A program made the translations under genes and the position numbers. From G965220825 sp965220825 (lineage in GTDB: Bacteria > Pseudomonadota > Alphaproteobacteria > UBA828): a stretch of DNA of 64,000 nucleotides. This document shows positions 8,447 through 17,231 of the stretch, piece by piece (the first letter of the stretch is position 1; every line of letters begins with the position of its first letter). The notes beneath the pieces are model-generated. The model ran no database searches. It saw only the letters and a list, made by a program, of their open reading frames with translations, and was not told where the DNA came from. The stretch covers positions 2,790,001 to 2,854,000 of the forward strand of contig OZ244839.1 in assembly GCA_965220825.1 (NCBI GenBank). The letters are read 5' to 3'.

Positions 8447-10500
8447 GGGCCGATCTCCAGGACGAGGTTGCCGGCGCCGTCCAGAGAGGCGCGGTTCCCG
8501 GGCTCGACGATACTGGTGCAGTCGAGCTGCTGTACGACGGCCGGTCCCGGGAAGCGGGCGCCGGCCGGCAGGCGGTGGCGATCATAGACCGGCGTCTCGC
8601 GCCAGCCGCCGGGGAACCATACGCGCCGCCTGCCCGCGAGCGCTTCCTCCAGCGTCTCCGCCTTCGGCCCGCCGCCCAGCGCCTCGAAGGGCACCGGCGC
8701 CCGCCGGCCAAGGACGGCGGTGTGGAGGTTGACCAGTACGGGCCGGATATCGTCGAGAGCCACGGCGAAGCGCTCCCAATAGGCGCGCTCGAACGCCTCC
8801 CTGAAGGTCTCCCGGCTCGCCTCGGGGCCGGGGATGGGCACGGTGAGCATGTGGGTCTGTCCCTCGAACTGCATGTCCGCCCGGTGGCGGCAGAGAATTT
8901 CCTCGACGGCGAGGCCTTCCCGTGCGACCGCCGCGCGGCCTTCGGCGGCCTGCGCTTCCAGCAGCGCGCGGACCCGCGCCATGTCCGCCTCCGCCAGCGG
9001 GGCGTTCACCGTGTTGACATAGTCGCGGCGCAGGTCGGCGGCGATACAGCCCACGGCGTTGGTGATGCCGGGCCGCGTCGGGATCGTCACCCGCGGAATG
9101 CCGAGCTCCCGCGCAAGGGCCGCGGCGTGCATCGGCCCCGCGCCGCCGAAGGCGAAGAGGGTGAAGTCCCGCGGGTCGTGGCCGCGGGCCAGCGTCACCA
9201 TGCGCACCGCGCCGGCGAGCCTGTCCTCGGCGATGCGGAGCGCGGCGGCCGCGGCGTCCTCGGCGTCGAGGCCGAGCGGCTCACCCACCTGGTCGCGAAA
9301 GGCCGCGCGCAGCCGCTCGCCCGCCACGGGGTGTTCCACAGCGAGCAGGCCGTCCGGGTCCAGCCGGCCCAGCAGCAGGTTCGCGTCCGTAAGCGTCGGC
9401 CGGGTCCCGCCGCTGCCATAGGCGATGGGGCCGGGGGATGCGCCTGCGCTTTCCGGCCCCACCTGGAGCAGGCCCGCCTCGTCGACCCGGATCAGCGAAC
9501 CGCCGCCCGCGCCGATGGTGTGCACGTCCACCATGGGGATGTGGATGGGCATTCCGTATTCGAGCTCCATCTCGGCGGTGAGCGCCGGCGCGCCGCCAAG
9601 CACCAGACCCACATCGGCGCTGGTGCCGCCGGTGTCGAAGGTGATGAGGTTCTCCACGCCCGCCGCCTTGCCGATGGCCGCCGCCGCCATGACGCCGGAG
9701 GCGGGGCCCGACATCACGGTCGCGACCGCGTGCGCGGCCGCGTTCCGCGCGGCGATGCTGCCGCCGTTTCCCTGCATCACCAGCAGGTCGCGGGCGTAGC
9801 CCCGTGCCGCGAGTTCGGTGCACAGCCGGTCCAGATAGCGGTGCAGCACCGGCTGGACCGCGGCATTGACGGCGGCCGCCACACCGCGCTCATACTCCCG
9901 ATATTCGGCAAGGACGGCGTGCCCCGCCGTGATGTGCCCATTGGGCCAGACTTCCCGGGCGAGCGCGAGTGCGCGACGCTCATGGGCCGGGTTCCGGTAG
10001 CTGTGGAGAAAGTGGATCGCGAGCGATTCGCAGCCCTGGGCCAGCAATTCGGCGAGGGCTGCGCCGAGGGCCTCTTCATCCAGCGGGGTCACCACATTGC
10101 CCGCGGCGTCCATGCGCTCGGGCACCTCGATACGGCGCTCGCGCGGGATCAGCGGGGTGAAGCTGCCGATCAGGCCGTAGGGGTTGGGCCGGGTGCGCCG
10201 CCCGAGTTCCAGCACGTCCCGGAAGCCCAGCGTGGTGATCAGCCCGCAGCGGGCGAGCTTGCGTTCGAGCAGCGCGTTGGTGGTCGCGGTGGTGCCGTGA
10301 CTGAGGATGGCGGTGTCCGGCAGGCGGGCGTCCGCCGCTTCCAGCGCGGCGAGGACGCCGAGGGCCTGGTTCTCTGGCGTCGTCGGCACCTTGGCGATGC
10401 GCACCGCGCCGCCGCCCTCCAGCAGCACCAGATCGGTAAAGGTGCCGCCCACATCGACGCCGATGCGACAGGACGGCTTCGGACACGCCTTATCGGTCAT
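8443..10500 (-). CDS. hyuA: Hydantoinase A / 5-oxoprolinase alpha-type subunit (HyuA)
   Basis: 685-residue ATP-binding subunit of the hydantoinase/oxoprolinase family. The N-terminal actin-like phosphate loop is DVGGTFTDLVL. SHGTTATTNALLER follows, and the second nucleotide motif is ITFDTGGTSADVGL. Typical length for a separate HyuA. First gene of a two-gene unit with hyuB. The ATG at 10500 has no strong Shine-Dalgarno sequence upstream, and expression signals in the 259 bp before the divergent hicB-like gene are not obvious. Related proteins are subunits of acetone and acetophenone carboxylases, so hydantoinase activity is the best guess rather than proven. Confidence 0.9.
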   Translation of the reverse strand: MTDKACPKPSCRIGVDVGGTFTDLVLLEGGGAVRIAKVPTTPENQALGVLAALEAADARLPDTAILSHGTTATTNALLERKLARCGLITTLGFRDVLELGRRTRPNPYGLIGSFTPLIPRERRIEVPERMDAAGNVVTPLDEEALGAALAELLAQGCESLAIHFLHSYRNPAHERRALALAREVWPNGHITAGHAVLAEYREYERGVAAAVNAAVQPVLHRYLDRLCTELAARGYARDLLVMQGNGGSIAARNAAAHAVATVMSGPASGVMAAAAIGKAAGVENLITFDTGGTSADVGLVLGGAPALTAEMELEYGMPIHIPMVDVHTIGAGGGSLIRVDEAGLLQVGPESAGASPGPIAYGSGGTRPTLTDANLLLGRLDPDGLLAVEHPVAGERLRAAFRDQVGEPLGLDAEDAAAAALRIAEDRLAGAVRMVTLARGHDPRDFTLFAFGGAGPMHAAALARELGIPRVTIPTRPGITNAVGCIAADLRRDYVNTVNAPLAEADMARVRALLEAQAAEGRAAVAREGLAVEEILCRHRADMQFEGQTHMLTVPIPGPEASRETFREAFERAYWERFAVALDDIRPVLVNLHTAVLGRRAPVPFEALGGGPKAETLEEALAGRRRVWFPGGWRETPVYDRHRLPAGARFPGPAVVQQLDCTSIVEPGNRASLDGAGNLVLEIGP

Positions 10501-10759
10501 GACTCGTTGTCAAAATGAACAATATCCGAACACCGTCCGTCGCCGCGGGAGGAATTCGAAATTGCCGCAAGCGTACCGGCGCAGAATCCGCTGAACGCCG
10601 GCGTGTGCGAACGGCGTCCAACGAGGCGAATGCTACGCCCGACTGCGAGGATCGCTTTTTCCATGGCGGGTTGCTTCGGGCGACCGGACGGGATTCTAGC
10701 GGTTGGGCGTCCTTTGCCAATCCTTTGTAAGACGCGGGATCGCGGAAACGAGGGGAAAG

Positions 10760-10972
10760 ATGGAATACACGATCGTGATCGAGAAGACGCCGGAAAACGA
10801 TGCCGCCTATGTGCCGGACTTGCCCGGTTGCGTGGCAACCGGGACGACCCGCGACGAAGCGATCCGGGAGATCGAGGCGGCCATCGTTCTGCACATCCAG
10901 AGTCTGCGTGAGCGCGGAGAGCCGGTTCCCGCTCCCCAATGCTCGGCGGCGGTGGTGGACGTCGCCGCCTGA
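10760..10972 (+). CDS. HicB-family protein (type II antitoxin-like), no adjacent HicA
   Basis: 70-residue protein with the HicB partial RNase-H-like fold signature: an N-terminal beta strand MEYTIVIEKT, then DAAYVPDLPGCVATGTTRDE, then a helix carrying EIEAAIVLHIQSLRERGEPVPAP. The start at 10760 follows GAGGGG. A longer open frame from 10703 lacks such a site. HicB proteins usually neutralise a small double-stranded-RNA-binding HicA RNase encoded next door. No HicA-like frame was found between hyuA and amiE, and this version has no C-terminal DNA-binding domain. It may be a solitary HicB-like regulator or a remnant of a toxin-antitoxin pair. The 188 bp downstream hold no recognisable gene. Confidence 0.8.
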   Translation: MEYTIVIEKTPENDAAYVPDLPGCVATGTTRDEAIREIEAAIVLHIQSLRERGEPVPAPQCSAAVVDVAA

Positions 10973-11160
10973 TCGGCCAATGGGCCGAAGGGCCGGGAGG
11001 AGCCCGATAAGGGTCTGAAATCGAGCTTGGCCGGTGACGGCGGGAAGGCAGATGCCAAAGCGCGCCCTCCGGAAGCCCGCCTGCCGCAGGGAGCGGCCGG
11101 TCGCCGGGGGCGGGGGCCGCGTGCCCTGCCCCCGGCGCCGCTTTACGTGCCGCCTTACCG

Positions 11161-12201
11161 CTATTCGGCCGCCATCTTGACGGGTTCGGGGATCCCGTCC
11201 ACCGGGCAGCCGCTGACGCCGATGGTGTCGCGGGTCACGGCCTCCACCATCTCCTGCGCCTTGCGCGGGTTCTGGACCCAGTTGCGATAGAACTCGAACG
11301 GGCATTCCGCCACGCCCTTGTCCCCGTCGCCCGAGGCGTAGACTCCGGTGTAGCCCCGGTGCACCAGCTTGAAGAGGTGGTTCTGCGCCTGGTCGTTGGC
11401 GCGGGCGTCGCGGATCTGGGAGACGGAGAGCTGGGCGTACTGGATGCCGTATTCCTCCTCGCCGCATTCGCCGAGGGTGCGTCCGTCGAAGCCCACGATG
11501 GCCGAGTGGCCGAAATAGGTGTAGACGCCGTCGTTCCCGGCCGCGTTGGAGACGGCCACATAGCAGCAGTTGGCCCAGGCCATGGCCTTGGCCATCATGA
11601 TCTGCTGGTCCTTGGCCGGATACATGTAGCCCTGGCAGCGCACGACGAGTTCCGCGCCCTTCACCGCGCAGTCCCGCCAGATTTCGGGATAGTTGCCGTC
11701 GTCGCAGATGATCAGGCTGACCTTGAGCCCCTTGGGTCCGGTGCTGACATAGGTGTCGCTCCCCGGATACCAGCCCTCGATCGGGCACCAGGGCAGGATC
11801 TTCCGGTATTTCTGGACGATCTCGCCCTCATTGTTCATCAGGATGAGGGTGTTGTAGGGGTTCTTGGCGGGGTGCTGCTCGTGCTGCTCGCCGGTGAGCG
11901 AGAAGACGCCCCAGGTGTTCGCCGCCTTGCACGCCTCGGCGAAGACCTCCGTCTCCGGCCCGGGGATCTCGGACGCGGTGTCGAACATCTCCTTGCGGTC
12001 GTACATGATCCCGTGGGTGCTGTATTCGGGGAAGACCGCAAGGTCCATCCCCGGCAGCCCCACCTTGGCGCCGACGATCATGTCGCCGATCTTCTTCGCG
12101 TTGTCGAGAACCTCCTGCCGGGTGTGGAGCCGCGGCATCTTGTATTGAAAGACCGCAACGCCCACCGTATCGGGGTTGCTGACGATATCGCCATGTCTCA
12201 T
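11161..12201 (-). CDS. amiE: Aliphatic amidase
   Basis: 346-residue nitrilase-superfamily amidase that hydrolyses short aliphatic amides (acetamide, propionamide) to the acid and ammonia in the cytoplasm. The translation aligns end to end from memory with Pseudomonas AmiE. The catalytic triad falls at the canonical positions: E59 (FPEYS), K134 (KYRK) and C166 (IICDDGN). The start ATG at 12201 (MRHGDI) matches known amidases and follows GAGGAGA. A longer open frame reaching 12315 is not needed. The gene is divergent from the porin array, with hairpin repeat 1 in the 428 bp between them. Confidence 0.96.
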   Translation of the reverse strand: MRHGDIVSNPDTVGVAVFQYKMPRLHTRQEVLDNAKKIGDMIVGAKVGLPGMDLAVFPEYSTHGIMYDRKEMFDTASEIPGPETEVFAEACKAANTWGVFSLTGEQHEQHPAKNPYNTLILMNNEGEIVQKYRKILPWCPIEGWYPGSDTYVSTGPKGLKVSLIICDDGNYPEIWRDCAVKGAELVVRCQGYMYPAKDQQIMMAKAMAWANCCYVAVSNAAGNDGVYTYFGHSAIVGFDGRTLGECGEEEYGIQYAQLSVSQIRDARANDQAQNHLFKLVHRGYTGVYASGDGDKGVAECPFEFYRNWVQNPRKAQEMVEAVTRDTIGVSGCPVDGIPEPVKMAAE

Positions 12202-12341
12202 GGAACGGTCTCCTCGTTTGCTCGACCGTGGGTCGATGGGATTGCCTTTCCCTCCCAGTCTAGCGCGCCCGCGCCCTCCTGTCGCGCTCGGCTGTGCGGT
12301 TTGGTGAGGGGACATGGATTTGGTGGATTTGGGTGGGTTTC

Positions 12342-12419
12342 AGGTGCGCGGGTCTCCAGGCCCGCATTTTTCTTCTTTTCGAAATACAAAAACATGCGGG
12401 CCTGGAGACCCGCGCACCT
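12342..12419. repeat. Interspersed palindromic hairpin repeat, copy 1
   Basis: Perfect 26-bp inverted arms (12342-12367 and 12394-12419) around a 26-nt AT-rich loop. The arm begins AGGTGCGCGGGTCTCCAGG. It lies in the divergent spacer between amiE and porin copy 1. The side after the right arm is A-rich rather than T-rich, so it does not look like an intrinsic terminator. Four further copies occur in the window with the same arms and different loops. The rest of the spacer upstream (12202-12341) shows nothing recognisable. Confidence 0.95.
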
Positions 12420-12480
12420 AAAAACAAAAATAAGGACCTGGGGGCTTCGCAGCGGGGGGCGGGGGCATGTGACATTTTTA

Positions 12481-12629
12481 CAACAGGCATGGAGGAAATC
12501 TGTTGTGGGGGCCCCATAACCTGTTGACCCGCCGTCCCTCCGCGCCATGATGCGCGCGAGGACGGGTGGCCGGACGGCGCCTGGACTGTGCACAGTTGCC
12601 TAGGCAACGCTACATTGAGGAGAGTTGTA
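12481..12629 (+). promoter_or_regulatory. Promoter and leader of porin copy 1
   Basis: Candidate -35 TTGACC (12524-12529), 17-bp spacer, -10 ATGATG (12547-12552), predicting a transcript start near 12559. Inverted arms CAACAGG (12481-12487) and CCTGTTG (12520-12526) flank the region just upstream and touch the -35 box, so they are a possible operator. In the leader two perfect palindromes abut: ACTGTGCACAGT (12585-12596) and GTTGCCTAGGCAAC (12595-12608). They are followed by the ribosome site TTGAGGAGAG and the ATG at 12630. The promoter call is by motif only. Confidence 0.55.
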
Positions 12630-13883
12630 ATGCGTAAGGTTCTTTTGGGAACGACGGCCCTGGTGGCCGGCGGCATGTTCGCGGCGGGCGCGGTCCAGGC
12701 CGAAGAGATGATGGCCGACCCGATCTCGGTCGGCGTCGGCGGCTACTACCGCGCGGCCATGGGCTTCGTCGGCGGCGACGACGCTGCGGGCGAGCCGATG
12801 AACAACGCGCACTCCACCCTGCTTGGTCAGGATGTGGAGCTCACCGTCTCGGGCGAGACCACGCTCGACAACGGCATGACGGTGGGCCTGGTCATCCAGA
12901 TCGAGGGCGGCGAAGGCGGGAGCGCGAACGAGACGGCGGGTCCGACGCTGGACGAGCGCTGGCTCTACTTCAAGGGCGGTTTCGGCCAGATCCGGATCGG
13001 TGCGGTGGAGAGCGCGCGTCAGCAGTTCACCAACTTCGCGCCGCATGGTGCGAGCAACTTCGGTGTGAACACGCCGTTCTTCAACTTCGTCCCGGCCGGC
13101 TACATCGCGACCTACAATGACGGTATCGGGGCCGAGGATTCGATCAAGCTGGTATATCTGTCGCCGTCGTTCAACGGCTTCCAGTTCGGCTTGAGCTACG
13201 CGCCGGACGACCGTGAGGCGAGCCAGTACCCGCAGTTCACCGGCGCCCGGTCGAACAACCGGCCACAGCCCGCGACCGTCTGGATTGTCCGAGACGGCAC
13301 TGGCGCCCAATTGACAACGACGCAGCCCGGCGCCGCGACCACCGTCCTGTGGTCCAACGCTGGTTCGGCGGGCCAGGAGTATGCGGAGCAGTTGGCGGTC
13401 GGTGCGGCATACGCGCAGAGCTTCGAGGGCGTGAACATACGTCTGGCTGCGGGCTATGAGAGTTACGAGGCGGAGTTCAACCAGAACGCACCCTGTGACG
13501 GGTCGATCTTCGCGCTTAACTGCGAGCCCGAGTCGGTTCACTTCGGCGCCACCGTCGGCATGGGCGACATCTCCGTCGGCGGCGGCTACTTGCGGACGGA
13601 TATCACCAACACGCTGCAGCGGACCGATTACGAGGTCGGCGTGAGTATGGCCACGGGTGGTCCGCTGGTTCTGGGTGCCGTGATGGGCAAGCGGACGACC
13701 GAGAGGGCGAACCCCGTGGGCACCCCCATCAGCGATAGCGAGGTGGATCGATACGCACTGAACGGCAGCCTGGCGCTCGGCCCCGGGGTAGACCTTCAGG
13801 CGCAGATCGACACGGGCTCTCTGGACGAGGGCCGGTCCAACGACTGGGTCCAGTTCATGATCGGGACGGCGGTGACCTTCTGA
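12630..13883 (+). CDS. Outer-membrane porin, copy 1
   Basis: 417-residue Gram-negative porin that would form a beta-barrel channel for small solutes. A signal peptide spans residues 1-24 (cleavage after AVQA). The mature chain is rich in alternating aromatic/hydrophobic strands and acidic loops, and it ends in TAVTF with the C-terminal phenylalanine expected of a BAM-recognised barrel. A loop in the second half has two cysteines (APCDGS...LNCEPE) that could form a disulphide. The ATG at 12630 follows GAGGAGAG. An upstream in-frame start at 12588 would add residues before the signal peptide and is rejected. Solute specificity is unknown. Confidence 0.93.
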   Translation: MRKVLLGTTALVAGGMFAAGAVQAEEMMADPISVGVGGYYRAAMGFVGGDDAAGEPMNNAHSTLLGQDVELTVSGETTLDNGMTVGLVIQIEGGEGGSANETAGPTLDERWLYFKGGFGQIRIGAVESARQQFTNFAPHGASNFGVNTPFFNFVPAGYIATYNDGIGAEDSIKLVYLSPSFNGFQFGLSYAPDDREASQYPQFTGARSNNRPQPATVWIVRDGTGAQLTTTQPGAATTVLWSNAGSAGQEYAEQLAVGAAYAQSFEGVNIRLAAGYESYEAEFNQNAPCDGSIFALNCEPESVHFGATVGMGDISVGGGYLRTDITNTLQRTDYEVGVSMATGGPLVLGAVMGKRTTERANPVGTPISDSEVDRYALNGSLALGPGVDLQAQIDTGSLDEGRSNDWVQFMIGTAVTF

Positions 13884-13908
13884 CCGACCGCTCGTTCCTT
13901 TTCTCTCG

Positions 13909-13938
13909 AGAGGGGAGCGCCTCGGCGCTCCCCTCTTT
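13909..13938 (+). terminator. Intrinsic terminator of porin copy 1
   Basis: Perfect 12-bp stem AGAGGGGAGCGC / GCGCTCCCCTCT with loop CTCG, 25 bp after the stop codon, followed by a short interrupted T tract. Each porin copy should therefore be its own transcription unit. Confidence 0.8.
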
Positions 13939-14014
13939 CATTTCAATAGAGCCGGTGCACGGAGTGGCGGAGGAGACGGTCTCCCGTCGACTGGGACGAA
14001 TGTGACATTTTTAC

Positions 14015-14163
14015 AACAGGCATGGAGGAAATTTGTCGTGGGGAGCCCCATAACCTGTTGACCCACCGTCCGTCCGCGCCATGATGCGCGCGAGGACGGG
14101 TGGCCGGACGGCGCTTGGACTGTGCACAGTTGCCTAGGCAACGCTACATTGAGGAGAGTTGTG
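14015..14163 (+). promoter_or_regulatory. Promoter and leader of porin copy 2
   Basis: Same arrangement as for copy 1: -35 TTGACC 14058-14063, -10 ATGATG 14081-14086, palindromes 14119-14130 and 14129-14142, GAGGAGAG before the start. This leader differs from that of copy 1 at several bases between the upstream inverted arms and the -10 box and has one extra base there. It is the leader type shared by copies 3 and 4. Confidence 0.55.
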
Positions 14164-15417
14164 ATGCGTAAGGTTCTTTTGGGAACGACGGCCCTGGTGG
14201 CCGGCGGCATGTTCGCGGCGGGCGCGGTCCAGGCCGAAGAGATGATGGCCGACCCGATCTCGGTCGGCGTCGGCGGCTACTACCGCGCGGCCATGGGCTT
14301 CGTCGGCGGCGACGACGCTGCGGGCGAGCCGATGAACAACGCGCACTCCACCCTGCTTGGTCAGGATGTGGAGCTCACCGTCTCGGGCGAGACCACGCTC
14401 GACAACGGCATGACGGTGGGCCTGGTCATCCAGATCGAGGGCGGCGAAGGCGGGAGCGCGAACGAGACGGCGGGTCCGACGCTGGACGAGCGCTGGCTCT
14501 ACTTCAAGGGCGGTTTCGGCCAGATCCGGATCGGTGCGGTGGAGAGCGCGCGTCAGCAGTTCACCAACTTCGCGCCGCATGGTGCGAGCAACTTCGGTGT
14601 GAACACGCCGTTCTTCAACTTCGTCCCGGCCGGCTACATCGCGACCTACAATGACGGTATCGGGGCCGAGGATTCGATCAAGCTGGTATATCTGTCGCCG
14701 TCGTTCAACGGCTTCCAGTTCGGCTTGAGCTACGCGCCGGACGACCGTGAGGCGAGCCAGTACCCGCAGTTCACCGGCGCCCGGTCGAACAACCGGCCAC
14801 AGCCCGCGACCGTCTGGATTGTCCGAGACGGCACTGGCGCCCAATTGACAACGACGCAGCCCGGCGCCGCGACCACCGTCCTGTGGTCCAACGCTGGTTC
14901 GGCGGGCCAGGAGTATGCGGAGCAGTTGGCGGTCGGTGCGGCATACGCGCAGAGCTTCGAGGGCGTGAACATACGTCTGGCTGCGGGCTATGAGAGTTAC
15001 GAGGCGGAGTTCAACCAGAACGCACCCTGTGACGGGTCGATCTTCGCGCTTAACTGCGAGCCCGAGTCGGTTCACTTCGGCGCCACCGTCGGCATGGGCG
15101 ACATCTCCGTCGGCGGCGGCTACTTGCGGACGGATATCACCAACACGCTGCAGCGGACCGATTACGAGGTCGGCGTGAGTATGGCCACGGGTGGTCCGCT
15201 GGTTCTGGGTGCCGTGATGGGCAAGCGGACGACCGAGAGGGCGAACCCCGTGGGCACCCCCATCAGCGATAGCGAGGTGGATCGATACGCACTGAACGGC
15301 AGCCTGGCGCTCGGCCCCGGGGTAGACCTTCAGGCGCAGATCGACACGGGCTCTCTGGACGAGGGCCGGTCCAACGACTGGGTCCAGTTCATGATCGGGA
15401 CGGCGGTGACCTTCTGA
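14164..15417 (+). CDS. Outer-membrane porin, copy 2
   Basis: 417 residues, identical to the protein of copy 1 over its whole length, including signal peptide (1-24), the two-cysteine loop and the terminal phenylalanine. Its leader is of the same type as that of copy 4 while its 3' half and terminator are of the copy 1 type. It is therefore best explained as a recombinant between the two end copies. Identity between neighbouring copies implies recent duplication or ongoing gene conversion. Extra dosage of one abundant channel is the simplest functional consequence. Confidence 0.93.
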   Translation: MRKVLLGTTALVAGGMFAAGAVQAEEMMADPISVGVGGYYRAAMGFVGGDDAAGEPMNNAHSTLLGQDVELTVSGETTLDNGMTVGLVIQIEGGEGGSANETAGPTLDERWLYFKGGFGQIRIGAVESARQQFTNFAPHGASNFGVNTPFFNFVPAGYIATYNDGIGAEDSIKLVYLSPSFNGFQFGLSYAPDDREASQYPQFTGARSNNRPQPATVWIVRDGTGAQLTTTQPGAATTVLWSNAGSAGQEYAEQLAVGAAYAQSFEGVNIRLAAGYESYEAEFNQNAPCDGSIFALNCEPESVHFGATVGMGDISVGGGYLRTDITNTLQRTDYEVGVSMATGGPLVLGAVMGKRTTERANPVGTPISDSEVDRYALNGSLALGPGVDLQAQIDTGSLDEGRSNDWVQFMIGTAVTF

Positions 15418-15442
15418 CCGACCGCTCGTTCCTTTTCTCTCG

Positions 15443-15472
15443 AGAGGGGAGCGCCTCGGCGCTCCCCTCTTT
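15443..15472 (+). terminator. Intrinsic terminator of porin copy 2
   Basis: Same 12-bp stem, CTCG loop and weak T tract as after copy 1, exactly one repeat period downstream. Confidence 0.8.
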
Positions 15473-15548
15473 CATTTCAATAGAGCCGGTGCACGGAGTG
15501 GCGGAGGAGACGGTCTCCCGTCGACTGGGACGAATGTGACATTTTTAC

Positions 15549-15697
15549 AACAGGCATGGAGGAAATTTGTCGTGGGGAGCCCCATAACCTGTTGACCCAC
15601 CGTCCGTCCGCGCCATGATGCGCGCGAGGACGGGTGGCCGGACGGCGCTTGGACTGTGCACAGTTGCCTAGGCAACGCTACATTGAGGAGAGTTGTG
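15549..15697 (+). promoter_or_regulatory. Promoter and leader of porin copy 3
   Basis: -35 at 15592-15597, -10 at 15615-15620, paired palindromes at 15653-15664 and 15663-15676. No base difference from the leader of copy 2 was seen. Confidence 0.55.
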
Positions 15698-16951
15698 ATG
15701 CGTAAGGTTCTTTTGGGAACGACGGCCCTGGTGGCCGGCGGCATGTTCGCGGCGGGCGCGGTCCAGGCCGAAGAGATGATGGCCGACCCGATCTCGGTCG
15801 GCGTCGGCGGCTACTACCGCGCGGCCATGGGCTTCGTCGGCGGCGACGACGCTGCGGGCGAGCCGATGAACAACGCGCACTCCACCCTGCTTGGTCAGGA
15901 TGTGGAGCTCACCGTCTCGGGCGAGACCACGCTCGACAACGGCATGACGGTGGGCCTGGTCATCCAGATCGAGGGCGGCGAAGGCGGGAGCGCGAACGAG
16001 ACGGCGGGTCCGACGCTGGACGAGCGCTGGCTCTACTTCAAGGGCGGTTTCGGCCAGATCCGGATCGGTGCGGTGGAGAGCGCGCGTCAGCAGTTCACCA
16101 ACTTCGCGCCGCATGGTGCGAGCAACTTCGGTGTGAACACGCCGTTCTTCAACTTCGTCCCGGCCGGCTACATCGCGACCTACAATGACGGTATCGGGGC
16201 CGAGGATTCGATCAAGCTGGTATATCTGTCGCCGTCGTTCAACGGCTTCCAGTTCGGCTTGAGCTACGCGCCGGACGACCGTGAGGCGAGCCAGTACCCG
16301 CAGTTCACCGGCGCCCGGTCGAACAACCGGCCACAGCCCGCGACCGTCTGGATTGTCCGAGACGGCACTGGCGCCCAATTGACAACGACGCAGCCCGGCG
16401 CCGCGACCACCGTCCTGTGGTCCAACGCTGGTTCGGCGGGCCAGGAGTATGCGGAGCAGTTGGCGGTCGGTGCGGCATACGCGCAGAGCTTCGAGGGCGT
16501 GAACATACGTCTGGCTGCGGGCTATGAGAGTTACGAGGCGGAGTTCAACCAGAACGCACCCTGTGACGGGTCGATCTTCGCGCTTAACTGCGAGCCCGAG
16601 TCGGTTCACTTCGGCGCCACCGTCGGCATGGGCGACATCTCCGTCGGCGGCGGCTACTTGCGGACGGATATCACCAACACGCTGCAGCGGACCGATTACG
16701 AGGTCGGCGTGAGTATGGCCACGGGTGGTCCGCTGGTTCTGGGTGCCGTGATGGGCAAGCGGACGACCGAGAGGGCGAACCCCGTGGGCACCCCCATCAG
16801 CGATAGCGAGGTGGATCGATACGCACTGAACGGCAGCCTGGCGCTCGGCCCCGGGGTAGACCTTCAGGCGCAGATCGACACGGGCTCTCTGGACGAGGGC
16901 CGGTCCAACGACTGGGTCCAGTTCATGATCGGGACGGCGGTGACCTTCTGA
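15698..16951 (+). CDS. Outer-membrane porin, copy 3
   Basis: 417 residues, identical to copies 1 and 2. With the flanking leader and terminator the whole unit appears identical to the copy 2 unit, so these two are the most recently duplicated pair. Short reads could not place any variant among copies 1-3. The count of three identical units therefore depends on long-read support in the assembly. Confidence 0.93.
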   Translation: MRKVLLGTTALVAGGMFAAGAVQAEEMMADPISVGVGGYYRAAMGFVGGDDAAGEPMNNAHSTLLGQDVELTVSGETTLDNGMTVGLVIQIEGGEGGSANETAGPTLDERWLYFKGGFGQIRIGAVESARQQFTNFAPHGASNFGVNTPFFNFVPAGYIATYNDGIGAEDSIKLVYLSPSFNGFQFGLSYAPDDREASQYPQFTGARSNNRPQPATVWIVRDGTGAQLTTTQPGAATTVLWSNAGSAGQEYAEQLAVGAAYAQSFEGVNIRLAAGYESYEAEFNQNAPCDGSIFALNCEPESVHFGATVGMGDISVGGGYLRTDITNTLQRTDYEVGVSMATGGPLVLGAVMGKRTTERANPVGTPISDSEVDRYALNGSLALGPGVDLQAQIDTGSLDEGRSNDWVQFMIGTAVTF

Positions 16952-16976
16952 CCGACCGCTCGTTCCTTTTCTCTCG

Positions 16977-17006
16977 AGAGGGGAGCGCCTCGGCGCTCCC
17001 CTCTTT
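16977..17006 (+). terminator. Intrinsic terminator of porin copy 3
   Basis: Same stem-loop as after copies 1 and 2, at the expected one-period offset. This is the last terminator of this type. Copy 4 ends with a different one. Confidence 0.8.
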
Positions 17007-17082
17007 CATTTCAATAGAGCCGGTGCACGGAGTGGCGGAGGAGACGGTCTCCCGTCGACTGGGACGAATGTGACATTTTTAC

Positions 17083-17231
17083 AACAGGCATGGAGGAAAT
17101 TTGTCGTGGGGAGCCCCATAACCTGTTGACCCACCGTCCGTCCGCGCCATGATGCGCGCGAGGACGGGTGGCCGGACGGCGCTTGGACTGTGCACAGTTG
17201 CCTAGGCAACGCTACATTGAGGAGAGTTGTG
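17083..17231 (+). promoter_or_regulatory. Promoter and leader of porin copy 4
   Basis: -35 at 17126-17131, -10 at 17149-17154, palindromes at 17187-17198 and 17197-17210. Same leader type as copies 2 and 3, so all four genes keep the same set of putative control sites. Confidence 0.55.

Noticed and set aside
12342..12419. Reading the hairpin repeats as intrinsic terminators
   Set aside because: The bases after the arms are A-rich or C/A-rich, not T tracts, and several copies lie upstream of gene starts. The same arms recur at unrelated loci.
12600..13541. 313-codon minus-strand frames antisense to the porin genes
   Set aside because: They are repeated with the array as shadows of the porin codon pattern and have no start signals.
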